From IMG/VR virus record IMGVR_UViG_3300036761_000567, positions 1-21,943 of that record: a stretch of 21,943 nucleotides of DNA; one strand, given 5' to 3'. The translations under genes were made by a program, and so were the position numbers. Below the pieces are notes generated by a model. The model worked only from the letters and a program-made list of their open reading frames with translations, was not told the origin of the DNA and made no database searches. This stretch comes from a virus. Positions 7,742-14,110 of the stretch are shown here, piece after piece; the first letter of the stretch is position 1; each line of letters opens with the position of its first letter.

Positions 7742-9004
7742 CTACGTGTTGTATACCACTGCGTCTCGCTGCACGTACACCGTTCGCGGCCCGGTTCCGG
7801 GAAGCATCACACCCAGTTTCTTCGGGGCCGAACGGCCGTCGATGGCGTGAGCGGTGGGGAGGTCTACGCTGAGGAACTTATCCACGTACCCGCGTTTCAC
7901 GTCAGAAAATTCCAATTCGGTCTGCGCGAGGCAGGCCGAGACAACCGCAAAGTCGAATTGCAACCCGCATGGATGCGTAGCCGCCTCATCCACGTAGTAG
8001 ATGCTCCCGACGCCGGGATTTGTACCGTCCGCCACACCATTCTGGTAGAGCCAGTCGGCCACGGTGAAGACGCCGGTAGAACCGACATAATCGGTACAGA
8101 CGGCATAACTGGTCTTACCCGTACCGCTGATGATCTTGATGGTCTTGCCGTTGAAGTAGTCGTTGGCATACAGGCCAATTAGGGCCGTATCAGTCAGAGT
8201 CGTCGCCCCACCACCCGTGGCCGTCCCCACAACCAACGTAAGTTTGTCGAAGCTCACTTTGTAGGGGAACACGACCGTATGTTCGGCGGTCGGGGCCGGG
8301 TCCACAATCAGTTCCCATCGGCGTTGCGTACTGTTGGGCAGGACCGCCGCCAGGAACGGAGAATCGCCCGATTGTACGTAAATCTCGCGGGCATGGCGAA
8401 TCGCCCCCTCACTGGTCCATTCGAGGCCACAAGCGTTCTCCCCGGCCGCAAAGGTGATGTCGCCGGTCACTTCCCCCTGGAAGTCCTGGCTGAGGAGGTA
8501 ACGTGCCGGGTCCGATTCGATGACTTGGGTTGATCGGCAGATTCGATATTCGGACGTTGTAGTGGGAGTGGACCCCCCAGATAGTGCAGCGAATAGAAAC
8601 TGTCCGGTCGCGCCGACGTAATCTGTGATGGTTGCATACTCATCCTCCCCGGTGCCCGCCGTGATGCGCAGGACATACCCATTGAAAAAGTCGTTCGCAT
8701 AATCACCTGCAATATCGCTGTCAGTCAAACTTGTCGCTGCTCCGGCCGAGGCCGTGCCCGTGTAGGCGCGAACCAGATTGACCGTCATCTGCCGGTTCCT
8801 CCACCGCCAACCCTCCGGTGGACCCTTTGCTATAAGGTCCCGGACAGCAGAATTAAGCACCGTAAGGCACCGATCAAGGTCGTGTCCGTCTATCGGAATC
8901 ATGGCCTTTTCTTGTCCGGTGGTCCCAAAATAGGCAATTTCGGCTGCTCGTGCAATCTCAAGAACAAGATCATATACCGACAAACTGGAGGTAGGTTCAC
9001 TCAT
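7742..9004 (-). CDS. Head-tail adaptor / tail tubular protein (gp11-like candidate)
   Basis: 420 residues. The N-terminal helical segment (VYDLVLEIARAAEIAYFG, then DLDRCLTVLNSAVRDLIAKG and WRWRNRQ) and C-terminal helical segment (LQFDFAVVSACLAQTELEFS) frame a beta-rich middle, as in gp11-like adaptors of short-tailed phages. Residues about 79-139 and 257-317 are two copies of one inserted domain: TSLTDSDIAG-YANDFFNGYVLRITAGTG with DYVGATGQF, and TTLTDTALIG-YANDYFNGKTIKIISGTG with DYVGSTGVF. Its position just before the beta-propeller pieces fits the tail-tube base. The start at 9004 lies inside the end of the broken endonuclease (8-base overlap). The adaptor call rests on fold pattern and gene order. 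Confidence 0.65.
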   Translation of the reverse strand: MSEPTSSLSVYDLVLEIARAAEIAYFGTTGQEKAMIPIDGHDLDRCLTVLNSAVRDLIAKGPPEGWRWRNRQMTVNLVRAYTGTASAGAATSLTDSDIAGDYANDFFNGYVLRITAGTGEDEYATITDYVGATGQFLFAALSGGSTPTTTSEYRICRSTQVIESDPARYLLSQDFQGEVTGDITFAAGENACGLEWTSEGAIRHAREIYVQSGDSPFLAAVLPNSTQRRWELIVDPAPTAEHTVVFPYKVSFDKLTLVVGTATGGGATTLTDTALIGLYANDYFNGKTIKIISGTGKTSYAVCTDYVGSTGVFTVADWLYQNGVADGTNPGVGSIYYVDEAATHPCGLQFDFAVVSACLAQTELEFSDVKRGYVDKFLSVDLPTAHAIDGRSAPKKLGVMLPGTGPRTVYVQRDAVVYNT

Positions 9005-9466
9005 TTGCGGTCTTCCTAAGGTATTCCTTTAGTTGGTCTAACACCACCGGGTCCTCACGAACCTGCCCCAAAACGAGGTTACACCTATGACACAATAATC
9101 CCCGGACCATTCCAGTTACGTGACTATGGTCAGTGGCAATTTGATCGTAAGAAACCGATACCCCACACACTTTACAACATCCGTTTTGTTTTGTTTTGCA
9201 TACATATCTCTGCGGGCCTCTGGCGTTAACCCATACGCACGTTTCAGACGGCACTTGTGGCTTATTCGTTTGATGTAATCCTTGTGCGATTGCGCCCACT
9301 TCTTCCAACGTTGTAAACATCTTTCTTTGTTCAGTGAGCGATATGTGTTATTTTTCGCCCGCGTACAAGTCCTACACCAACTGCTCAGGCTGTCTTTATG
9401 GTGACTACATTTAGTGAACGCACTTACATCCTGTTCTAACCCACATCGCGCACATCTTTTAGTCAT
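8997..9466 (-). pseudogene. Endonuclease VII-like HNH nuclease, frameshifted
   Basis: Two frames together encode a recombination endonuclease VII-type protein. The first (from 9466) starts MTKRCARCGLEQDVSAF with a second pair WCRTC at 30-34, an N-terminal zinc ribbon, then a basic helical linker to YGLTPEARRDMYAKQN. The second supplies the catalytic part: CCKVCG, then TDHSHVTGMVRGLLCHRCN and LGQVREDP, the family's DH-H-TG-VRGLLC-CN signature with two zinc Cys pairs. The frames meet at three CAAAA units (9184-9198). Removing one unit gives a single 154-codon frame ending at 8997. As given, ribosomes would miss the nuclease core. The gene overlaps neighbours at both ends (ATGA at the start). 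A real mutation, repeat-length switching or an assembly error are all possible. Confidence 0.85.
9184..9198 (-). repeat. (CAAAA)3 slippage tract at frameshift
   Basis: Three tandem CAAAA units (TTTTG on the plus strand). With three units the endonuclease frames are out of register; with two they join exactly. Short tandem repeats of non-triplet unit length inside a coding region are classic slippage sites. Confidence 0.9.
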
Positions 9467-9648
9467 TGCACAATAGTCTCCGGCAATAACTTGTTTTTCA
9501 CTTCTTGTCGATGTTCCTGATTCTCCTTAGCTTCACTATAGAGCAATTCAATCGCCTGTCCTGCGAGACTGTGTTCATCACGAGTCATTCGCGTCTGACG
9601 ACTTATGGTGTCAAGAATTTCTCTGGCTTGTTCTAACGTGATCCCCAT
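9463..9648 (-). CDS. Small helical protein (unknown)
   Basis: 61 residues from the ATG at 9648, with AGGAG about 10 bases upstream. A longer frame from a GTG at 9765 runs through the tRNA-like gene and is not credible. The sequence (ITLEQAREILDTISRQTRMT, then AIELLYSEAKENQEHRQEV) is charged and probably two or three helices. The stop overlaps the endonuclease start by ATGA, so both belong to the same small cassette between head and tail genes. No family is recognised. Confidence 0.65.
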   Translation of the reverse strand: MGITLEQAREILDTISRQTRMTRDEHSLAGQAIELLYSEAKENQEHRQEVKNKLLPETIVQ

Positions 9649-9670
9649 AATCAATCTCCTAAAAGTTAAG

Positions 9671-9739
9671 ACTCCAGGGGAGATTTGGACTCCCATTTCC
9701 GGTCGTGCGGACCGGGTCCTGCCGTTAGATGACTGGAGC
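9671..9739 (-). tRNA. tRNA-like gene, anticodon GCA (Cys), atypical
   Basis: The minus strand folds as a cloverleaf. The acceptor stem is GCTCCAG with CTGGAGT (7 pairs, first G-U). The D arm is ATCT-AACGGCA-GGAC with one mismatch. The anticodon arm is CCGGT-CCGCACG-ACCGG. A 4-base variable loop follows, then the T arm GGGAG-TCCAAAT-CTCCC. The middle of the loop gives anticodon GCA, for cysteine. Odd points: position 33 is C instead of the near-universal U, position 37 is C instead of a purine, the T loop begins TCC rather than TTC, and no CCA is encoded. Bases G9740 and C9670 could add an eighth acceptor pair. It may be a decayed or non-canonical tRNA. Confidence 0.65.
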
Positions 9740-9741
9740 CA

Positions 9742-9792
9742 TAGGCCGGGGCGGGGGAACGACACCCCGACCCTATTACCGGGAAGGCCCGG
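9742..9792 (-). other. Two GC-rich hairpins between head gene and tRNA
   Basis: Just after the 190-aa head gene, 9779-9792 forms a 5-pair hairpin (CCGGG, 4-base loop, CCCGG). Next, 9742-9775 forms a longer imperfect hairpin (5 pairs, a small internal loop, then 4 pairs). Neither is followed by a T run on the minus strand, so they are not classic intrinsic terminators. They may protect or process the mRNA 3' end or separate the tRNA from the head transcript. Confidence 0.4.
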
Positions 9793-9800
9793 CGTAGATA

Positions 9801-10373
9801 CTACGCGCGATCGGCCTCATCATTGTAGACCAGATCGCTGAAATACTCGACCTCGACGGCGTAGATGTGAATCGCGTCCGTCGTGTGAGCCGAAGTCGTG
9901 AACTCCCAATAGATCGCCGATCCGGGCACGAGCCCCTCGCCATCGGCCACGACCTCAACCCAACCAGCCTTGGTCGCCAGAGTCGGAATATGGTCAGACT
10001 GTGTGGGGGTCAAATCGGACCCCAACGCCGTCGCCACTTTCTTCTGCCACAAGGCCCCGATGATGTGGATGGCGTTGTTCGTATTTCCGGCCATTTGGGC
10101 CAGGAAGCGAACTCGCATCTCATCCTTCTGCGCGTCGTAGTCACGCGGCACCAGCATACTCAGGGTCAGTACCGCCGTACCGGAGGAGTCACAGATAATG
10201 CCATCGTAGTTCGTCTCGATAGCACCGCGGCCGACGTTAGTAGTCGTCGCGCTGAGGGCCGCACCGGCGGTCCCCTTGATCTGTTCCGTTACGTTGATGG
10301 AGCGTTTGAAACCAATCCCATCGGGCACGATCCCGTCGAGTTGCTGCAAAAACATTGCACCATTGACACCCAT
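9801..10373 (-). CDS. Head-associated structural protein (unknown)
   Basis: 190 residues with a strong GGAGG site about 8 bases before the ATG. The sequence is beta-rich with little low complexity (AVLTLSMLVPRDYDAQKDEM, then AIHIIGALWQKKVATALG and GSAIYWEFTTSAHTTDAIHI). Two alternating strand segments near residues 95-110 and 150-175 suggest a beta-sandwich. It lies two genes after the major capsid protein and before the tail block, so a capsid decoration or head-completion role is plausible. I do not recognise a family. Confidence 0.65.
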   Translation of the reverse strand: MGVNGAMFLQQLDGIVPDGIGFKRSINVTEQIKGTAGAALSATTTNVGRGAIETNYDGIICDSSGTAVLTLSMLVPRDYDAQKDEMRVRFLAQMAGNTNNAIHIIGALWQKKVATALGSDLTPTQSDHIPTLATKAGWVEVVADGEGLVPGSAIYWEFTTSAHTTDAIHIYAVEVEYFSDLVYNDEADRA

Positions 10374-10385
10374 AGCAACCCTCCT

Positions 10386-11174
10386 TTACCGGGCACCAGT
10401 CAAGAAAACCAGTGGCGGACCTTGCGTGGCCCCACGGCCGATAACGAAACCGGCACATTGATCGGTAACATAGTCCTTCGTAGCGACGGCAGGATGCACG
10501 TCGAGCGAACCATCATGCCGCCAGTAGACCGAGCGGACATAGGCCGAAGCCTGCACCGCGGCCTGCGGAGAACACCAGGCCCAACCATAGGTCTGGACCC
10601 AGAAGTACTTGCTGGCCGCACTGACGTAGGCTGCCGCCACGCCCGCCCACGACGCCGTACCGCCCATGTTACCGGAGCGGAGATCACTGAATGGGTTATA
10701 CGAAACCTCAATAAAGGTAGAGGTCGTGATCGCCTGATCCAACGGGGCATCCAGATAGATGGTCACAGTACTGGATGAACAGACCGTGTTACCGATAATC
10801 CGGCGAGTCTGCGCCGTGGTCCCGGCCGGAGCGAGAAACACATACCCGCCCTTGAGGGCATCTACGGCCAGGGTTTGGCTGGCGATAGTGACGACTCTAC
10901 TGCCGATGGCCTGGGCCGCAGCACAGGTCGTACCGCTAATCTTCGGGTCAGCGTTGTAGAACGCCACACCGAGACCGGAATAACAGGCTGCTCCCGAATA
11001 GCCATAATAGAACACACGACCATCGGGCAACTCGACTCTATCGCCAGTGTTGTAGACAGGACTCTTCGTCCCAGACACTTCATACAGGAAGTCGTACCCC
11101 CCGGCGTCTACGCCGGTTCGGACAACTTCTCCATTCGAGCCAAACATATTGACTCGTGCAATCGTCTTACTCAT
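10386..11174 (-). CDS. Head-associated structural protein, possible decoration/fibre protein
   Basis: 262 residues. The N-terminal half is beta-rich (GDRVELPDGRVFYYGYSG, then IGSRVVTIASQTLAVDALKG and GGYVFLAPAGTTAQTRRIIG). The C-terminal half contains KYFWVQTYGWAWCSPQAAVQ, then DQCAGFVIGRGATQG and PPLVFLTGAR. This resembles phage head proteins in which a GG-VFL or YFWVQ..G strand pattern occurs beside the capsid gene, but I can name no family with certainty. The start overlaps the 45-aa zinc-ribbon gene by ATGA. Following the major capsid gene, it is probably a virion surface or head-stabilising protein. Confidence 0.65.
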   Translation of the reverse strand: MSKTIARVNMFGSNGEVVRTGVDAGGYDFLYEVSGTKSPVYNTGDRVELPDGRVFYYGYSGAACYSGLGVAFYNADPKISGTTCAAAQAIGSRVVTIASQTLAVDALKGGYVFLAPAGTTAQTRRIIGNTVCSSSTVTIYLDAPLDQAITTSTFIEVSYNPFSDLRSGNMGGTASWAGVAAAYVSAASKYFWVQTYGWAWCSPQAAVQASAYVRSVYWRHDGSLDVHPAVATKDYVTDQCAGFVIGRGATQGPPLVFLTGAR

Positions 11175-11308
11175 TTGAAACTCCTAACTATGCGACCGAA
11201 GCCGCGAACTCTACTTAGGCGGCGTCCCTGCCGCAATTTTGCTTCCCTGGCAAAGGCATCAAGCGGCAGAACCTTCCCACACTTATTGCATCGTTTGGTT
11301 TCAGACAT
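11171..11308 (-). CDS. 45-aa solo zinc-ribbon miniprotein
   Basis: Reading the gap after the major capsid gene shows a 45-codon frame: ATG at 11308, stop at 11171-11173 overlapping the next gene by ATGA. It begins MSETKRCNKCGKVLPLDAFA, the CxxCG..LPL..F knuckle found at the N-terminus of endonuclease VII and HNH proteins. The remainder is Arg-rich (QGRRLSRVRGFGRIVRS), and the second Cys pair expected in a full ribbon is absent. It may be a decayed ribbon or a small nucleic-acid-binding peptide. AAGG about 9 bases upstream is a modest ribosome site. Coupling to both neighbours supports translation; function is unknown. Confidence 0.6.
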   Translation of the reverse strand: MSETKRCNKCGKVLPLDAFAREAKLRQGRRLSRVRGFGRIVRSFK

Positions 11309-11320
11309 TCTCTACCTTAA

Positions 11321-12424
11321 TCACGCAGTCAAGGCTTTATGTATCACAAACCCCGCTTGTCTGGGGCTATCGGACCAGCAATTACAGGCACCATCCTTGA
11401 ACATGGTCCAAACCGTGTGTTGGATCGTCCCGCCGTGGACCGGACCCGTGACCTTCATCCAGTAGCCATTGTAAACGACCGGGAAGAAGTGGGCGAAATC
11501 GACACAGTAGAACGGATAGGCCAGGTCGCTCGTCTCAGGGTCAGTCATCGTCTCAAGGGAGTCGATGTCGATGACATCGTGTCCGTTGATGAGCAGGTCC
11601 GTACCCTCGGACACGACCATGCGGCCAAGCGTCTCCTTGCTCTCATGCACATCATCCTTGGCATCGAGATACTTATACAGGGCGAGTTTCAAAGTCTGCC
11701 CAGTGTAGCATCGGCGTTTGGCAGCCTTACGAACCTCGAACTGCGTGGCACCCAGCGGGGCGCGGAACTTCGAGTACAAGAACGCCTTACGGACCCGATC
11801 CACGAAATCATTGTTGACTTCCGTGTAGAGGTCGGCCCAGTTTGCCCACTGCGAATAGGTACTCGCGTTAATGCCGGAGCAATCGTTGCTGGTCGTTCCA
11901 TCGGCGAACCTAATGGTCTTGCCGACCCAACCGGCCGTCGTGGTGTCCTTGTCCATCATACGGATGTAGTACGGAAGGCCCCGCATCTCTTTGCCGGTGG
12001 CCGACGTGGGGGTAGCCCAGAACGCAGCCTCAAACAACCAGGCGAGGTTCCACATAGCCTGGCACTCTTTGACCTTGGCCAGATCAATGAATCCTTCGGG
12101 ATCGGTCCTGTTTTGAAGGATTTCCAATTCATCCCAGGACCAGTTCGTCGTGAATCGCTTCCACGGCATCGTGAACTCGTGCAGGGTTTCGCCCTGGCCG
12201 AGTTGATCCTTCTCGTAGTAATCCACCCAACGGGCGTTGCCGGTCTGGCTCAACATCACCTTGCCGGTGACCGTAGTGCCGCCCTGCTTTTTGATGTTGT
12301 CCTGATTCAGGATACGGGCAGCCTCGAAACGACTATCATCCCACAGCACCGTCAACTCTTGCTTCGGGTACTTGGTATGGGTCGTCCCGAGCAACCCACT
12401 CAATTGGTCAATCGTGTAGGACAT
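11321..12424 (-). CDS. Major capsid protein
   Basis: 367 residues with an AGGAG site before the ATG. It directly follows the scaffold gene, the usual order. Its features suit an HK97-fold capsid subunit of this length: an N-terminal arm (LGTTHTKYPKQELTVLWDDS), a helix-rich segment (DLAKVKECQAMWNLAWLFEA) resembling a spine helix, a stretch ADLYTEVNNDFVDRVRKAFL, and the C-terminal beta segment YPFYCVDFAHFFPVVYNGYW. No prohead-protease gene was seen nearby. The identification rests on position, size and overall pattern; I could not name the exact capsid family. Confidence 0.8.
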   Translation of the reverse strand: MSYTIDQLSGLLGTTHTKYPKQELTVLWDDSRFEAARILNQDNIKKQGGTTVTGKVMLSQTGNARWVDYYEKDQLGQGETLHEFTMPWKRFTTNWSWDELEILQNRTDPEGFIDLAKVKECQAMWNLAWLFEAAFWATPTSATGKEMRGLPYYIRMMDKDTTTAGWVGKTIRFADGTTSNDCSGINASTYSQWANWADLYTEVNNDFVDRVRKAFLYSKFRAPLGATQFEVRKAAKRRCYTGQTLKLALYKYLDAKDDVHESKETLGRMVVSEGTDLLINGHDVIDIDSLETMTDPETSDLAYPFYCVDFAHFFPVVYNGYWMKVTGPVHGGTIQHTVWTMFKDGACNCWSDSPRQAGFVIHKALTA

Positions 12425-12442
12425 ATTTAACTCCTATGGGGG

Positions 12443-13495
12443 CTACCCAAGTTGTTTCAGGAGTGCCCCCACTTCTTGAATTGCTGTTTCCTTGTTGTAC
12501 GAACCCGCGGCCGATGCCGGGGTTTTACTTCCGCTCGGTTTTAGAGTGGCGCCCTTGGCCCGTCTCGTAACGGACTTGACGATCCGTTCGCGGATAAATT
12601 GTTCCGCCAACGGCGCTGCCACTTCCAAGTGCGCTCGTTCCATCGCCTCTGCGGCCGACATCTGCATCCCTGTCATTGCAGCCCCATCGAGGACCAACTG
12701 CGCCCGATTGCATACCTCAATTCGGTTGGCCCGCTGGCCCGGCGTCAACGCCTGCCAGTCGCCCGTCTGCGAAGTCTTTCCGTAGAAGTCGTCGTAGGCG
12801 TTCATCTCGTCCGCAGTAAAGAACGTGTTGATCTGCTGGCGGACAGCGACTTGGCGCTCGATCTCGACTTGAGGGTCAGATTGTACCGGTTGAGGCCGTG
12901 TCTCGGCACGGGGTTCCGGCTGACGCCCCTTGAGAAGCTCGCCGACGAGATCGACAATCGGGTCGTCCGCGTACTTCTCCTTAAGTCCGGCCATAAACTT
13001 AGCCGTCTTATCGTCCGTGACCTGCGGCGCGGCCGGGGACTGTTCCTTCAACTGCCGCGCCCGCTGCCCCAGTTCGCCAAGTTGTTTGCTACTGGCGTTA
13101 ATCATCTCGTAGCACTTGGCCAGGGTCTTGAGTGCAAGAGCGGGATTCTGATCGTAGAGTTCACCGACCTCCTCCGCCTTCATGCCCATGTGTAACGCCG
13201 CGCGATAGTGACTATCGGGTATAGCCGGACGATCTTCTGCCGGGGACTCCTCCGATTTTACCGGGGTAGATTCAACCACTTCCTCTGCCGGTTTCTCCGC
13301 AGGGGTCTCGGCCACAACCGGAGTCTCCTTCTCCGATGCGTCCGACTCCGCAGGGGTCGTCGGGGTAGAGGGGGTCTCTTCTGTCGGTTTTTGTTCGGGG
13401 GTCGCCGGGGTAGAACTCACCGGGGCTAATCCGCCACTAAAGTCAATCGCGTCAATCGCGGTTTGCAACTCTGCTACAGCTTTCTCATCATTCAT
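12443..13495 (-). CDS. Capsid scaffolding protein
   Basis: 350 residues. Residues about 20-90 are an acidic, Pro/Thr/Glu-rich low-complexity region (PATPEQKPTEETPSTPTTPA). The centre is helical and charged (KTLAKCYEMINASSKQLGEL), and the C-terminus is short and basic (KSVTRRAKGATLKPSGSKT), the layout of scaffolds that bind capsid subunits by their C-terminal end. It lies between the portal group and the major capsid gene, the normal place. It should guide procapsid assembly and leave before packaging. A GGGG site about 10 bases upstream supports the start at 13495. No embedded protease motif was seen. Confidence 0.8.
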   Translation of the reverse strand: MNDEKAVAELQTAIDAIDFSGGLAPVSSTPATPEQKPTEETPSTPTTPAESDASEKETPVVAETPAEKPAEEVVESTPVKSEESPAEDRPAIPDSHYRAALHMGMKAEEVGELYDQNPALALKTLAKCYEMINASSKQLGELGQRARQLKEQSPAAPQVTDDKTAKFMAGLKEKYADDPIVDLVGELLKGRQPEPRAETRPQPVQSDPQVEIERQVAVRQQINTFFTADEMNAYDDFYGKTSQTGDWQALTPGQRANRIEVCNRAQLVLDGAAMTGMQMSAAEAMERAHLEVAAPLAEQFIRERIVKSVTRRAKGATLKPSGSKTPASAAGSYNKETAIQEVGALLKQLG

Positions 13496-13508
13496 TTATT
13501 CATTCCCC

Positions 13509-13853
13509 TTAGTACTCTTTGTTATGACTAACCTTCAAAACGCCGCGGGCGTCGAGGTACTTTTCTCGTTGTTTAACGCTTGTGAACACCGGCCGACACG
13601 CGCCGTCAAGTGGTACGGCCGGATAGAGTTGGCGGTGCTCTGCTATTTGCGACGGGTGAATAGCCAGCGAATCGCTGTGCAACTCATGGCCGTTGTCACA
13701 GGGGGCATTGGTCGTGCGGACCTCGGCCGAGAAGTCCCGCTCCATCCCCGCCCCACACTGTCTACAGGTTTCCTCTGTATTACAGGCCGCCATAGGTTTC
13801 ACGACTTCATCTACCCAAACACACTGCGGGCATTTGTAGACGTAGGTGGGCAT
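13509..13853 (-). CDS. FmdB-type zinc-ribbon protein
   Basis: 114 residues opening MPTYVYKCPQCVWVDEVVKP, then CRQCG at about 35-39: two Cys pairs forming the FmdB-family zinc ribbon. The C-terminal part carries HSDSLAIHPSQIAEHRQLYP and then RPVFTSVKQREKYLDARG, a block I recall in phage versions of this family next to portal or scaffold genes. The usual role of FmdB domains is thought to be regulatory, but in phages it is unknown. It is 2 bases after the upstream stop, with no strong ribosome site, so coupling is likely. The family call is good; the function is open. Confidence 0.8.
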   Translation of the reverse strand: MPTYVYKCPQCVWVDEVVKPMAACNTEETCRQCGAGMERDFSAEVRTTNAPCDNGHELHSDSLAIHPSQIAEHRQLYPAVPLDGACRPVFTSVKQREKYLDARGVLKVSHNKEY

Positions 13854-13855
13854 AG

Positions 13856-14110
13856 TTACCGCGCCCTTTTCTGTTGTTCTGCATACTTCTCTTGATCGGT
13901 TTTAATACCGCCGGACGAGTCGCCCATTCCTTTTTGCACAGCCTTAGTCCGTACCGTAGACTCGTCCACCGATTTCGGCGGGGTCTTCATCGGTTTCCCC
14001 CAATCGGAGTCCTTCATCATCTTCGAGTACTTCTTCGTGAGTTCCTTCTTGACCTTGATGGACTCCTCCGGCGTGGCCTTCGCAAGTTTCGGCTTACTGA
14101 AAACACCCAT
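13856..14110 (-). CDS. Small basic protein (unknown)
   Basis: 84 residues, strongly Lys-rich (PEESIKVKKELTKKYSKMMK), without hydrophobic segments. The ATG at 14110 shares its A with the portal's TAA (TAATG). It is probably translated by re-initiation after the portal gene. Such small charged proteins often follow portal genes, but no function is known to me. Confidence 0.7.
   Translation of the reverse strand: MGVFSKPKLAKATPEESIKVKKELTKKYSKMMKDSDWGKPMKTPPKSVDESTVRTKAVQKGMGDSSGGIKTDQEKYAEQQKRAR

Noticed and set aside
8997-9466. Programmed ribosomal frameshift as explanation for the nuclease
   Set aside because: The junction lacks a standard X-XXY-YYZ slippery heptamer in the reading frame, and loss of one repeat unit explains the break better.
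9463-9765. 100-codon version of the 61-aa gene from a GTG
   Set aside because: The added N-terminus is the translated tRNA-like gene; the ATG at 9648 has its own ribosome site.
9867-10778. 303-codon plus-strand frame
   Set aside because: It runs antisense across two coupled minus-strand head genes and lacks any recognisable motif.
11339-12430. 363-codon plus-strand frame opposite the capsid gene
   Set aside because: It mirrors the major capsid gene codon for codon, has no ribosome site and its product shows no domain pattern; such frames arise from the codon bias of the real gene.
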